A DNA stretch of 64,000 bases from Crocinitomicaceae bacterium (GCA_016708105.1 JADJGJ010000002.1:868001-932000); one strand, 5' to 3'; shown: positions 46,158 to 56,732, numbered from the stretch's first letter. Program-made: numbers and translations. Notes: generated by a model not told the origin, from the sequence alone.

Positions 46158-48581
46158 ATGAAAGTCAGATTTATATTTATCCTTTTTTGCCTTATAATTT
46201 TTTTACCCGGCAAGGTGTTTTCGCAGGTTGTTACGGTGAAGGATATTGTTAGTCTTGAACCTGTACCTGGTGTTACTATTCGTTCGTCAGAACACACTGA
46301 AACCCTTTTCACCAATTCAAAAGGGCAAGTAGATATCAGTGGATTTAAAGGTTCAAAAATGGTGGTATTTACACATATTAATTTTATTACACGCCCTTTT
46401 ACCTGGGATGAATTAGTGAAAAATAATTACACCATTTATTTGACTGAAAAAGTTGTCAGCACTTCAGAGGTAATAATCTCAGCGAATAAATTTGAAGAGA
46501 ATTCAGAAGATGTTGCACAACCGGTTCAGGTAATCAGCGCAAGAGATCTTACTTTCATGAGTCAACCAACTACAGCAGACGTATTGAGTAATTCAGGTAA
46601 CGTGCTGGTTCAAAAATCACAGTTGGGTGGGGGCAGTCCTATCATTCGCGGATTTGAAACTAACCGAGTTCTCATTGTGATTGATGGCGTGCGCATGAAT
46701 AACGCAATATATCGCGGTGGTCATTTGCAGAATGTAATCACTATTGATAATTCTATGCTTCAACGTTTAGAAATTGTTTACGGTCCCGGCTCAGTAATTT
46801 ACGGCAGTGATGCACTTGGCGGTGTGATGCATTTTTACACTAAAAATCCTTTGCTCAATGATACGGCCGGAGTAAATTTTTCTGGCCAAGCTTACACGCG
46901 TTATTCAACCGCCATGAATGAAAAAACCGGTCATTTTGATTTTAGCTTGGGGGGTCTAAAATTTGGTTCTCTCACTTCTTTTACCTATTCTGATTTTGAT
47001 GATTTAAGACAAGGATACAATCGCAATCAACTTTATGGTGACTGGGGATACAGACCTTTTTATGTTGAGCGATTCAATGACCAAGATTCCATGGTAGCAA
47101 ATCCTTCATGGAATTTACAAAAACAATCAGGTTATTCACAATACGATTTGATGCAGAAATTTATTTACAAACCGTCTGATGGAATTCTTCATACGTTGAA
47201 TTTGCAATATTCAACTTCAACAAATATTAATCGGTATGACCGCTTAACGCAAATGAGTGGAGGTTTACCAAGATTTGCGCAATGGTATTATGGCCCTCAG
47301 CAGCGCTTGCTCGCTTCTTACAGTCTACAAATTACAGATAGTGTAGTTATGTTTGATCATGCGCGTTTCACCATTGCTTATCAACAAATTGAAGAGAGCA
47401 GACATGATAGACGATTCAATAAAAATATCCTCAATCACCGGACAGAAAGTTTAAATATATTTTCATTCAATGCAGATTTTGCAAAAAAAATTGAAGATCA
47501 TGAGATCAGATATGGAATAGATGGATGGTATAATGATGTTCAGTCATCTGCTTATGCTGAAGATATTATTGCTGATACTACCGGAACGCTTGATACCCGA
47601 TACCCTGACGGCGGTTCTGTAATGCAAAGTTATGCCGCTTACCTGAGTCATTCTTTTGAAATTTCTGAAAAATGGATTTTAAATGATGGCGTGCGATTTA
47701 GTTATGTAAATCTTCAGGCGAATTTTGATGATACTTCTTTTTTTCCTTTTCCTTTTTCTTCTGTTGAACAAAATAATATGGCAGTAAATGGTAATTTGGG
47801 TATTGTTTTTATGCCAAATAAACAGTGGCGATTCACCTTATTAGGCTCTACCGGATTCAGAGCGCCCAATGTAGATGATCTTGGAAAAGTTTTTGAATCA
47901 ATTCCCGGAAATATTGTAGTGCCCAATCCTGATTTAAAACCTGAATATTCATATAACGCAGATTTCAGTGTATCACGAATTTTTCATGAAAAAGTACAGT
48001 TGTCAGCGGGTGTTTATCTCACGTATCTTACCCATGCTATTGTTACTCAACCGGGCACTTTCAATGGCGCTGATTCAATTTTGTTTGACGGTGAGCTAAG
48101 CAAAGTAACCATGAGTATGAATGCAGCAAATGTGTATGTAACCGGTACACATATTTCATTGAAGGCAGAAGTTACTGAATCATTTTTTATCACCTCAGAT
48201 TTTAATTATACGTATGGACGAATTATCACAGATACTATTCCGTACCCATTAGATCATATTCCGCCCGTGTTTGGAAAAACATCATTCAATCTTGCCTTGA
48301 ATAAATTTAGAGGAGAATTTTTTGTAGTGTATAACGGCGCAAAAAAATCTAAAGATTATAATTTGAATGGTGAAGATAATTATACGTATTCAGCTGATCC
48401 GGTAAACGGCTACATGCCTGCTTGGATGACATTAAACCTGAGAGCAAGTTATCAGTTTAATAAAAATATTCAATTGCAAATGTCTCTTGAAAATATTGCA
48501 GATACCTATTACCGAGTATTTGCTTCAAACATCTCAGCGCCGGGTCGTAATTTTATTGTTACGCTGCGAGGAAGGTTCTAA
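46158..48581 (+). CDS. TonB-dependent outer-membrane receptor
   Basis: An 807-residue receptor. Signal peptide (FILFCLIIFLPGKVFS), then a short CarboxypepD_reg-like segment (about 22-95), a plug domain (about 115-235) with QLGGGSPIIRGFETNRVLIV, DGVRMNNAIYRGGHLQN and YGPGSVIYGSDALGGVMHFY, and a barrel ending with NFIVTLRGRF and a terminal Phe. The plug is of the classical siderophore/heme type (as in the 'TonB-dependent hemoglobin/transferrin/lactoferrin' group), not the SusC type, and no STN domain is present. The substrate cannot be fixed. Preceded in the same transcript by the secreted protein at 44793. Confidence 0.93.
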   Translation: MKVRFIFILFCLIIFLPGKVFSQVVTVKDIVSLEPVPGVTIRSSEHTETLFTNSKGQVDISGFKGSKMVVFTHINFITRPFTWDELVKNNYTIYLTEKVVSTSEVIISANKFEENSEDVAQPVQVISARDLTFMSQPTTADVLSNSGNVLVQKSQLGGGSPIIRGFETNRVLIVIDGVRMNNAIYRGGHLQNVITIDNSMLQRLEIVYGPGSVIYGSDALGGVMHFYTKNPLLNDTAGVNFSGQAYTRYSTAMNEKTGHFDFSLGGLKFGSLTSFTYSDFDDLRQGYNRNQLYGDWGYRPFYVERFNDQDSMVANPSWNLQKQSGYSQYDLMQKFIYKPSDGILHTLNLQYSTSTNINRYDRLTQMSGGLPRFAQWYYGPQQRLLASYSLQITDSVVMFDHARFTIAYQQIEESRHDRRFNKNILNHRTESLNIFSFNADFAKKIEDHEIRYGIDGWYNDVQSSAYAEDIIADTTGTLDTRYPDGGSVMQSYAAYLSHSFEISEKWILNDGVRFSYVNLQANFDDTSFFPFPFSSVEQNNMAVNGNLGIVFMPNKQWRFTLLGSTGFRAPNVDDLGKVFESIPGNIVVPNPDLKPEYSYNADFSVSRIFHEKVQLSAGVYLTYLTHAIVTQPGTFNGADSILFDGELSKVTMSMNAANVYVTGTHISLKAEVTESFFITSDFNYTYGRIITDTIPYPLDHIPPVFGKTSFNLALNKFRGEFFVVYNGAKKSKDYNLNGEDNYTYSADPVNGYMPAWMTLNLRASYQFNKNIQLQMSLENIADTYYRVFASNISAPGRNFIVTLRGRF

Positions 48582-48597
48582 AAGCATGAAATAATTC

Positions 48598-48620
48598 AGC
48601 AATTAATCTTGATGATTGCT
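48598..48620. terminator. Weak hairpin between convergent genes
   Basis: AGCAATTA / TGATTGCT (8 bp with one wobble, 7-nt loop), followed by a short T-rich stretch, between the TonB receptor and the convergent acs gene. It may be a weak bidirectional terminator. Confidence 0.3.
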
Positions 48621-48640
48621 CACTGATTTTTAATTCTAAA

Positions 48641-50545
48641 TCACATGCTCCCTTTCACTATCAATTCAACCACGGCAGGATCAAGCAAAGTTGAGGTATC
48701 ACCAAAATCTTTGGTATTTCCTTCAGCAATTTTTCTGAGAATGCGTCGCATAATTTTACCTGATCTTGTTTTTGGAAGACCTGTTACGAATTGAATTTTA
48801 TCAGGGCGTGCAATTTTTCCAATGATAGTTTCAACCAGTTGATGAATTTCAGTTCTAACCTTATTCAAATCATCGGGTTCATGATCACAAATGACATACC
48901 CGTAAATGCCCTGACCTTTGATATCATGAGGAAAACCAACAACAGCAGATTCAATTACGCTGGGATGTTCATTGATTGCATTTTCAATTTCTGCAGTACC
49001 CAATCTGTGACCGCTAACATTAATAACATCATCCACACGACCAATAATGCGAAACATTCCGTCTGCATTTTTTCGCGCTCCGTCACCGGTGAAATAATAT
49101 CCTTTGTATGATGAGAAATAGGTTTGTCTGCATCGTTCATGATCATCCCAAGTGGTGCGCAAAATAGATGGCCACGGAAATTTTATTGCCAATAATCCTT
49201 CGGCGTTGTTTTCAGTAATTTCTTTTCCTTCAGGTGTCAGCAAGACGGGTTGAATACCGGGTAGTGGTCTTCCGGCGTAGGTTGGAATTTGTTTACCGGT
49301 TTTGCCAAGACCTGAAATCATGATGCCTCCGGTTTCTGTTTGCCACCACGTGTCTACTACCGGACATCTTTTTTTTCCAACATGATCATGATACCATTGC
49401 CATGCTTCAAGATTAATGGGCTCTCCAACTGAACCAATTATTTTCAGCGTTTGCATACTGAATTTTTCAGGTACTTCCGGTCCTGACATCATGAGTGAAC
49501 GAATGGCAGTAGGCGCCGTGTAAAATTGTGTAACGCCAATTTTTTCTATCACCTGCCAAAATCTAGATGTATCAGGATAATTTGGTACCCCCTCAAATAG
49601 CACACAAGTTGTGCCGGCAAGCAGGGGGGCGTAAGCAATATAGGTGTGTCCGGTTACCCAGCCTACATCGGCAGTACACCAAAAAATATCATCTTTTTCT
49701 GGTTGAAATACATTTCTAAAACTATAATCTGCGTACACCATATAGCCACCGCAGGTATGCACAACACCTTTTGGTTTGCCGGTTGAACCTGATGTATACA
49801 AAATAAATAATGGGTCTTCACTGTCAGTTTCAACCGGAGTAAATTCTGCGCTCACGTTTTTATATTCTTCATGATACCATTTGTCAAGATGATTGGTTTT
49901 TACCTTATCACCGGTATGTTTTACAGTGAGTATAGTTTCAATGGATGGACAATTTTCAACCGCTTGTTGCACAATGTCTCTCAATAAAATTTTTTTATCA
50001 CCCCTCACTAAACCATCTGAAGTGATAATCATTTTTGCGCCGGCGTCTTGAACTCTCTCTGATAATGCGCGCGCTGAAAATCCTGCAAAAACAACTGAGT
50101 GAACCGCACCAACTCGTGCGCAGGCAAGCATGGCATAAACTGCTTCAGGTATCATGGGCAAATAAATACACACACGATCTCCTTTTTGAATATTATTTTT
50201 TACAAGAATATTTGAAAAACGATTCACTTCGTCTCGCAGAACTGACCACGTGATTTTTTTACCTTTGCCTGTCGGATTATTTGGTTCCCAAATCAAGGCT
50301 ATGTCATTTGCTTTGTGCGGTAAATGACGGTCAATTACATTTTCAGTGATATTTAATTTTCCGTTGCAAAACCATTGTACGCTTGGTGACGTGAATTCCC
50401 AATCAAGAGTTTTGTCCCATTTTTTTCTCCACAAAAAACTTTCAGCAATTTTGTTCCAGAAATTTTCAGGATGTTCAACTGCTTGTTGATATGCTTTCAG
50501 GTATTCTTCTTCATTGCGTATCTGATAAAAAGGAATTTGTGACAT
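48641..50545 (-). CDS. acs: Acetate-CoA ligase (acetyl-CoA synthetase)
   Basis: A 634-residue ANL-superfamily enzyme making acetyl-CoA from acetate, ATP and CoA through acetyl-AMP. N-terminal ACAS domain (FWNKIAESFLWRKKWDK), phosphate-binding loop YTSGSTGKPKGV (about 251-262), acetate-pocket and adenylate motifs VDTWWQTETGG (about 398), YFTGDGARKNADG and RVDDVINVSGHRLGTAEIE, and the regulatory/catalytic Lys in TRSGKIMRRIL near the C-terminus (about 597-607). Length is normal for Acs. It is convergent with the TonB receptor and divergent from nothing close; the short gap upstream (50546-50694) leads to the TolC gene on the same strand. It gives the cell high-affinity acetate use. Confidence 0.96.
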   Translation of the reverse strand: MSQIPFYQIRNEEEYLKAYQQAVEHPENFWNKIAESFLWRKKWDKTLDWEFTSPSVQWFCNGKLNITENVIDRHLPHKANDIALIWEPNNPTGKGKKITWSVLRDEVNRFSNILVKNNIQKGDRVCIYLPMIPEAVYAMLACARVGAVHSVVFAGFSARALSERVQDAGAKMIITSDGLVRGDKKILLRDIVQQAVENCPSIETILTVKHTGDKVKTNHLDKWYHEEYKNVSAEFTPVETDSEDPLFILYTSGSTGKPKGVVHTCGGYMVYADYSFRNVFQPEKDDIFWCTADVGWVTGHTYIAYAPLLAGTTCVLFEGVPNYPDTSRFWQVIEKIGVTQFYTAPTAIRSLMMSGPEVPEKFSMQTLKIIGSVGEPINLEAWQWYHDHVGKKRCPVVDTWWQTETGGIMISGLGKTGKQIPTYAGRPLPGIQPVLLTPEGKEITENNAEGLLAIKFPWPSILRTTWDDHERCRQTYFSSYKGYYFTGDGARKNADGMFRIIGRVDDVINVSGHRLGTAEIENAINEHPSVIESAVVGFPHDIKGQGIYGYVICDHEPDDLNKVRTEIHQLVETIIGKIARPDKIQFVTGLPKTRSGKIMRRILRKIAEGNTKDFGDTSTLLDPAVVELIVKGSM

Positions 50546-50694
50546 ACTTCATCTGTTTACACCGAAGTTAGAAAAGAATTGTGCATTGACAAAATCATTG
50601 AGATGAAGCAAGCTGAAATTTTTCGACGCTGCACACGGCACTTACATTATTTCTGGGGTGATACTATTTTTGCGCAGTCTGTTTTTTTTTCAGA

Positions 50695-52050
50695 CTATTT
50701 ATCAGGATCAATCGTGTCAGCAATTTTATATTCTTGCGTGATGGTGCCGGTTATGCGCATGAGATCAAAATGTGTTTTTACCAAATCAAGCAACCGATCA
50801 TAATACGTAATAACAGCAGATTCATATCTCATTTTAATATCATTTAATTCAAACACGGTAAGTTTTCCAATATTGTATCTCTCAACCCCCATGTTCCATA
50901 ATTGTTTGCCGTTAGCAACACGTTCAAGCGACATGTCTTCAACTTTACTTTGTGCTTGATACAAATCAAATATTGCGCGCAGGTTGTGAGAAAGAGTGAG
51001 GATGAGATCTTCAGTTTGCAATAATGTAATTTCTTCCTGAATTCTTGCAATTTCTACATTGCGTTGTCTTGCATATCCATTAAACAAGGTGTAGCGCAAT
51101 GAAATATTTCCATAATAATTAACTGAATTGGTATTGGTTTGAAATGGTTGATCACCAAAAAGTTCAATGCGCCCGACTGAAGGCGTAAGCCCCAGATTAA
51201 GAGTTACCGTTGGATAATACACCGCTTGTTTTTGTTCTGTATTTAATTTTTGTAATTCTAAATTAATGTATTGGTTTTTGATGTTTTGGTTATTGGCAAT
51301 CATGTAATCATAGAGTTCTCCCCAGCTTGCATCAGGCACATCAAATTCAATTTTATCAATCAGATTAAAACTGCTTTCAAGGGGCTCACCCATTTCAAGA
51401 CTTAAATTGCGATACGAATTTTTTAATGAGAGTTCTTGCATCACTAAATTACTTGAGTCAGTAAGTACTTGATTTTTGAACTCAAGCAGATCAATGGAAG
51501 TTTCTCCTCCAATTTCATTTTTTATTTCATGATATTCAAGTTTTGATTTTGAAAACGACAACATTTCACGCAGAATATCTAATTTGCGTTGTTGCGTTAC
51601 GGCAGTGTAATACGCAATGATGACATCATAAATAGTAGTCTCAATGGCAATGATGGCGTTACCTGTGGTTTGTTCTTCAAGTTGATCAAACCGTTCTTTA
51701 TTAATTCTGATTCCAAAACCTGAAAACAAGGTATAACTCAAATCTAAGGTTGCTCCTAAATTATCATTCAGCACCACACCCGGAAAAAATGAAGCAGGGT
51801 TATTGGTATTATCTGAAAGCGTATTTGTATTGTTGACATTGAATGATACGGTGGGTATTGCGCCTGCCATGCCCCAGGTGTTTTGCGTTTCAGCAATTTC
51901 TAAATTGGCTTTTATAATCTTGATCTGATAATTATTTACCAATGCTTTTTCAATTGCCTGTGCCAGGGTAAGATCGTCTTGCGCATTCAAATGATTGAAC
52001 GGGCTGCACGCTAGTATCAGGTAAAAACTAATATTTATAAAGCTTCTCAT
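50695..52050 (-). CDS. TolC family outer-membrane efflux protein
   Basis: A 451-residue outer-membrane channel subunit. It has a signal peptide (residues ~1-23) and two repeats of long coiled helices with TolC-type spacing (DDLTLAQAIEKALVNNYQIK, then IKNQYINLELQKLNTEQKQA), and the characteristic NxxLxxxxxxxNY start of the OEP family. It closes a three-gene operon with the RND permease (10-bp gap) and the adaptor, so it should be the exit duct of that tripartite pump. Length is typical. Confidence 0.93.
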   Translation of the reverse strand: MRSFINISFYLILACSPFNHLNAQDDLTLAQAIEKALVNNYQIKIIKANLEIAETQNTWGMAGAIPTVSFNVNNTNTLSDNTNNPASFFPGVVLNDNLGATLDLSYTLFSGFGIRINKERFDQLEEQTTGNAIIAIETTIYDVIIAYYTAVTQQRKLDILREMLSFSKSKLEYHEIKNEIGGETSIDLLEFKNQVLTDSSNLVMQELSLKNSYRNLSLEMGEPLESSFNLIDKIEFDVPDASWGELYDYMIANNQNIKNQYINLELQKLNTEQKQAVYYPTVTLNLGLTPSVGRIELFGDQPFQTNTNSVNYYGNISLRYTLFNGYARQRNVEIARIQEEITLLQTEDLILTLSHNLRAIFDLYQAQSKVEDMSLERVANGKQLWNMGVERYNIGKLTVFELNDIKMRYESAVITYYDRLLDLVKTHFDLMRITGTITQEYKIADTIDPDK

Positions 52051-52060
52051 TTTAATGTTT

Positions 52061-55000
52061 TTAAATTGAACGCTTGTCTTCTTCTTCTTTATTCAATAGG
52101 GCAGGTTCTATTTTTTCAGCCGCTTGAATATTTCTGCTTGACCAAATTTTCTGTATAATGCGATTAAATAATTTATCAGGGAAAATAACAAATAAAACAA
52201 GCGTTGCCGCTGTAAAAATGTAAAATACAATTTGAGAAACTACTCCGCTATCCGGTTTGGGAAATGTGATAAATGCAATGATTGGAATAAAATAGAGATA
52301 GGTGCTGATATTCAACAAAACCGTTCGGAAAAGCATATTAGATTTATTTTTTCTTTGAGATTTTTCAATAGAAAGATTATCCAATTCATCTATTTGAACT
52401 TCTACTACCGGTGTAGTTACTGTTGAACCGTTGAATGCGAAATTCCACCCACGTCTGAAGTCGCTGCTTGCAAGAATAATACAGGGGAAGAACAATAAAA
52501 TAAACAAAGTTCCAAACACCAGTCCAAATGAAATCATGGCAGCCATTGGAATGAGAAATTGCGCCTGAAAACTTGTTTCCATAATTAATGGCATCATACC
52601 GGCAACGGTTGTTACAGAGGTTAACAGAATTGGCCTGAAACGTGAGCGCGCTGCTTCAAATACGGCATCTTTCACCGTGAGTCCGTCACGCAGATTTCTG
52701 TTGTACTGATCTAAAAATACAATGGCATCATTTACTAAAATACCAATGAGTGCAATCATACCAAACGCACTGAGAATTGAAACCGGAATTCCAATCAGGG
52801 TATGACCAAGAATTCCGCCGGCAACGCCAGCCGGTATAACTAACATGATAAGTAAGCCTTGATAAACTGATCTGAAAGTAAGTGAAATCATCAGAATCAT
52901 GATGACAAATAATATGGCAAGATTAATGCCCATTGAAGCAAGTGCTTTTGAACTTCGCTCACCTTGTCCGCGCTGAATTACTTCAACGCCCGGGTACTGT
53001 GCTTCTACTTGCGGTATCACTTCTTTAACAATAATTCCATTCACGTCTCCAACTTTTTCAGGGTCATCAACACTGGCGTCAACGACAATTTCACGTCGAC
53101 CATCGCGGCGCTTTAAACTTACCGGTCCACGTTCTATAGTATAATCAGCAAGATCTGACAAAAGTATTTGTTTACCGTCCATGGTTTTGATGCGAAGATT
53201 TTCCAAATCGTATTGATCTTGTCTGCCTGCCTGATCGTAACGCACCCAAATTTTTACTTCATCGGTTCCTAAAATTACGCGCTGAACTTCTTGACCAAAA
53301 ACACCCTGCCTAATTTGTTTTGTCACTTCATAAACTCCCAGGTTGTAAAAGTCTGCTTCCGGTTTCATTTCAAGATTGATTTCTTTGCGCCCCAGAGGTT
53401 CATTGTCTTTGAGGTTACTGATAAGCGGAATTTCTTCAACCAGTTTTTTAAACAAGTCTCTGGCCTTTCTCACTTCTTCATCATTGTTGCCGGTGAGTGA
53501 ATATTCAACGGGTTTTCCAAAAGTCATGGTAGGTGCGCCAACAAAAATTCCTTCAGTGAGTTTGGTTGATTCGTTAGCATATATTTTTTCCATGATGCGG
53601 CGTTGCAATGAATCAACCGGCATTGCTTTGCCTTCTCCCTCAATGGTGAGCGTAAACATGCCTGTATGAAAACCTGTTTCACCCAAACTCTGTGACATAC
53701 CAACTGTCATGGTGTATTTTGTCATCAACGTATCACCGCATAAATCAATAATTTCTTGATTTGATTCTACTATGGCTGCTTCTGTTTCTTTCAGCCATTT
53801 CATGGTAATGTCTTTTGCTGTGCCCGGTACAAAAGCTACTTCTACATTGATTATTTCAGGTTTTATCTCCGGAAAAAAGGTATATCCTATTTTTTTATGG
53901 ATACTGAGAATGATGATGGCAAACGTGAAAATAAGAGGCAATACTACAAATGCGCGGTATCTTTTGAAAACAAATTTCTGCATCTCTGCAAAAATTTCAT
54001 CACGTAAATAATCTACTATTCCATTTAATAATTTGCGTGCCTTGAATCTGAAAGTGCCTTCTTTTGGACGTGATAATACTTTGTGACTGGCCATGTGAAC
54101 CGGCAATGTAATAAAGCCTTCAAGCATTGAGAAAGCCAATGCCAATATTACAACAACAGGCATCTCCCACATCATTTCCATTTTTTCAACTGCCAAAAGC
54201 ATAGAAAAGGCAGCAATGGTAGTAAGTAATGAACTGATAACCGAAGGCAATACTTCAGCTGTGCCATCAAGAGCTGCCTGATGGGGTGTTTTACCGCGCT
54301 CAAAATGCACTACAATATTTTCAGCAATCACAATGGCATCATCAACTAAAATACCAACCACCAGTATCATTCCAAACAAGGTGATCATATTGATGGTGAG
54401 GCCCATCATCACGGCAACAATGAACATGCCTAGAAACGCAAAGGGAATTCCAAATGCAACCCAGATAGAAACACGTGTACTTAAAAATAATCCGAGCATT
54501 AATAGTACAAGCGCTAATCCCATCATACCATTTGATGTAAGCAGGTCTATACGATCTTGGAGATTTTTTTCTGCTTCATATTGAATATGCAATTTTGCCG
54601 GATGATATTCTTTATTGTATGCAGCAACATATTCTCTGATGTATTCAGTGATGGCACCCAGGTCTTGATCAGGTGTCTTTTTTATTTCAATGCTAATTGA
54701 GCGTTTTCCAAGATAATATACTTCAGCAGAGGTTTCAGAAAATCCTAAACTTACATCAGCTACATCTTCAACCAGTATTTTTTGTCCTGATGGTGTTGTG
54801 CGCACAACAATTTTTTCAATTTCTTTTGGGTCTGTGGTGCGCTTACGTGAACGTATAACCAACTCTTCTTTATCGTTACGCAAAATACCTCCGGTTAAAT
54901 CTTGATTGTTTCGTTGAATTGCCAGCGCAATTTCATCAATCATGATTCCGTATTTCAACAAATTTTCTTCCTGCACTGCCACTACGAGTTCAAGTTCAGG

Positions 55001-55537
55001 AAAACCTCTCATTTCAATATTAGAAATCAAGCCGGAATTGAAAAGATCATTTTCAATTTTATCTGCCTCTTCTTTCAAGGTCATAAAATCACCATCACCG
55101 GTAAGACCGATAGTGCTCACCATTTCAGAAACCGGATTCAATTTCAGACGTCGAATGACAGGTTTCTCAGCCCCTTGCGGAAATGAGTTGATGCTATTCA
55201 CTGCATTTTCCACATCTTTATAAACCTCATCCATGTCCGCACTTTCAAACGCCTGCACGGTGATCATGGCAACGTTTTCTGAAGATGTTGAGTTGATTTG
55301 TTCTACTCCATTAATGCCTCGCAAGGCTTGTTCCACTTTAATGGTAACACCTTCTTCCATCTCCTCCGGCGATGCTCCGGGATATAGCACAGAAACGATT
55401 ACTCTCCGTGGATCAAGTTCAGGAAAAAACGACTTGTTCATGCTGAACATGCTGTAAATTCCGAACAGAGAGATCACAAAGATGAACGCATTGGCGTACA
55501 TCGGGTACTTGATAAAATATCGGATAATGCTTCTCAT
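52061..55537 (-). CDS. RND efflux transporter permease subunit
   Basis: A 1158-residue inner-membrane proton antiporter of the HAE-1/AcrB-like RND type. Two related halves each have a membrane helix then a large periplasmic porter domain and a helix bundle. The proton-relay acids lie in LFGMILVVGILVDDAIVIAE (about residues 385-404), and the matching second-half stretch is FGMIALIGILVNDAIVFLDQ. After the 12th helix, around residue 1035, there is an extra ~120-residue tail with two further hydrophobic segments (YLYFIPIIAFITF; IVFYIFTAATLVLFVIF), more than the usual ~1040-residue length. Drug, solvent or bile-like export is likely; metal export is less likely. Confidence 0.95.
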   Translation of the reverse strand: MRSIIRYFIKYPMYANAFIFVISLFGIYSMFSMNKSFFPELDPRRVIVSVLYPGASPEEMEEGVTIKVEQALRGINGVEQINSTSSENVAMITVQAFESADMDEVYKDVENAVNSINSFPQGAEKPVIRRLKLNPVSEMVSTIGLTGDGDFMTLKEEADKIENDLFNSGLISNIEMRGFPELELVVAVQEENLLKYGIMIDEIALAIQRNNQDLTGGILRNDKEELVIRSRKRTTDPKEIEKIVVRTTPSGQKILVEDVADVSLGFSETSAEVYYLGKRSISIEIKKTPDQDLGAITEYIREYVAAYNKEYHPAKLHIQYEAEKNLQDRIDLLTSNGMMGLALVLLMLGLFLSTRVSIWVAFGIPFAFLGMFIVAVMMGLTINMITLFGMILVVGILVDDAIVIAENIVVHFERGKTPHQAALDGTAEVLPSVISSLLTTIAAFSMLLAVEKMEMMWEMPVVVILALAFSMLEGFITLPVHMASHKVLSRPKEGTFRFKARKLLNGIVDYLRDEIFAEMQKFVFKRYRAFVVLPLIFTFAIIILSIHKKIGYTFFPEIKPEIINVEVAFVPGTAKDITMKWLKETEAAIVESNQEIIDLCGDTLMTKYTMTVGMSQSLGETGFHTGMFTLTIEGEGKAMPVDSLQRRIMEKIYANESTKLTEGIFVGAPTMTFGKPVEYSLTGNNDEEVRKARDLFKKLVEEIPLISNLKDNEPLGRKEINLEMKPEADFYNLGVYEVTKQIRQGVFGQEVQRVILGTDEVKIWVRYDQAGRQDQYDLENLRIKTMDGKQILLSDLADYTIERGPVSLKRRDGRREIVVDASVDDPEKVGDVNGIIVKEVIPQVEAQYPGVEVIQRGQGERSSKALASMGINLAILFVIMILMISLTFRSVYQGLLIMLVIPAGVAGGILGHTLIGIPVSILSAFGMIALIGILVNDAIVFLDQYNRNLRDGLTVKDAVFEAARSRFRPILLTSVTTVAGMMPLIMETSFQAQFLIPMAAMISFGLVFGTLFILLFFPCIILASSDFRRGWNFAFNGSTVTTPVVEVQIDELDNLSIEKSQRKNKSNMLFRTVLLNISTYLYFIPIIAFITFPKPDSGVVSQIVFYIFTAATLVLFVIFPDKLFNRIIQKIWSSRNIQAAEKIEPALLNKEEEDKRSI

Positions 55538-55581
55538 GTGATGAATGTTTTACTTGCGTACAGTAATTTCTTTGTTTTCCG

Positions 55582-56706
55582 TTATTTTATTATGATTCCA
55601 TACTTGGCAGTATCACGGTAATTGAGCACTTCTTGTATAATAATTGTATCAGTGTCTGATATCCCTGAAACAAAAAATCCTTGTTCATTTTCATTGAGAA
55701 TTTGAACGGGTTTTTTATTCAACAAAGAGTCAGTTTTAGAGTAAACATATACCTGACCATCTTGCACAGCTGAACGCGGAATCAAGCAACCATTTTGTGT
55801 GAGTTCAGCATCAATTTTTACCAGCAAATATTCTCCTTCAATATAATCTGCGTCTTTGTCATTACCCGGCTTTACATACACGGTTACACTTTGTGTGGTG
55901 CGGTTAATTACTTCAGATATGCGCACAACTGAACCGCCGCCTCGCTCTGTTCCATCCGTAGAATAAATAGTGCATTTGGTTCCTACTTTTACCATATCTA
56001 ATTGACTCACCGGAACCGCAACGGGTATTTCATAATTTCCGGTTTGAACTACTTTGATAATTTTTGCGCCGGGATTCACAAATGAAAATTCAGGCATATA
56101 TACTTCACTGATCATTCCGCTGAATGGAGCATGTACCGTATATTTTTTTAATTGCTCTTCCTGACTTTTGATATTAAAATATTCTGTCAGTACATTTCTG
56201 GTTGAAAGAAACACTTTTTCTTTTTCACTACTCCAAGCAGGTAGGGTAGGCAGTGACTCATTCAGTTTTATACTCTCCAAGTAATCACTCCACTTTTTAT
56301 ACTCTGAATTATAATCTACTTTAATATCAGGTAAAATATTTGCAAGCAGATTTATGAAGGTGCTTTTGCGCGCTCTGATTGAATATCTTGCTTCGCTGTC
56401 ATCAATCCTGAAAAGTAAATCACCCTTTTTAAAGCGCATGCCCGGTTTAAGTGCTTTGTTGCCTGCATACAGTTTACCTTGTATTTCAGCAGCCAGGTCC
56501 ACCGTGTTATAAGATGATAAGGTGCCATAACCACTTACTCTGATTTCTTCTACTGTATTATTAACCTGCATGGCTTCAAGGTGTGGAATCACAAGTTGGT
56601 CTTTTTCTTCTACAGTCTTTTTTCCGCCGGCATTCATCAATACCATGCCAATGAGCAAATTGATGACTAAAAAGAGTACGATAATTACAATGTGTCTGAT
56701 TTTCAT
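55582..56706 (-). CDS. RND efflux periplasmic adaptor (HlyD/AcrA family)
   Basis: The ATG at 56706 gives 374 residues starting MKIRHIVIIVLFLVINLLIG, an N-terminal membrane anchor or signal; a TTG seven codons upstream is less likely. The biotinyl-lipoyl-like half-motif (TVDLAAEIQGKLYAGNKALKP, GDLLFRIDDSEARYSIRA) is followed by a hairpin that looks short and then the second lipoyl half (KYTVHAPFSGMISEVYMPEF) and beta-barrel domains (GTKCTIYSTDG, VYVKPGND). It links the RND permease and TolC channel. First gene of the adaptor-permease-TolC operon; 44 bp separate it from the permease. Confidence 0.93.
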   Translation of the reverse strand: MKIRHIVIIVLFLVINLLIGMVLMNAGGKKTVEEKDQLVIPHLEAMQVNNTVEEIRVSGYGTLSSYNTVDLAAEIQGKLYAGNKALKPGMRFKKGDLLFRIDDSEARYSIRARKSTFINLLANILPDIKVDYNSEYKKWSDYLESIKLNESLPTLPAWSSEKEKVFLSTRNVLTEYFNIKSQEEQLKKYTVHAPFSGMISEVYMPEFSFVNPGAKIIKVVQTGNYEIPVAVPVSQLDMVKVGTKCTIYSTDGTERGGGSVVRISEVINRTTQSVTVYVKPGNDKDADYIEGEYLLVKIDAELTQNGCLIPRSAVQDGQVYVYSKTDSLLNKKPVQILNENEQGFFVSGISDTDTIIIQEVLNYRDTAKYGIIIK

Positions 56707-56724
56707 AAGTAATAACTGATAACG

Positions 56725-56732
56725 CAAAGGTA
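56725..56732 (-). promoter_or_regulatory. Putative -7 promoter box for the RND efflux operon
   Basis: TACCTTTG on the minus strand, an exact TAnnTTTG match, 18 nt upstream of the adaptor ATG. Confidence 0.45.
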
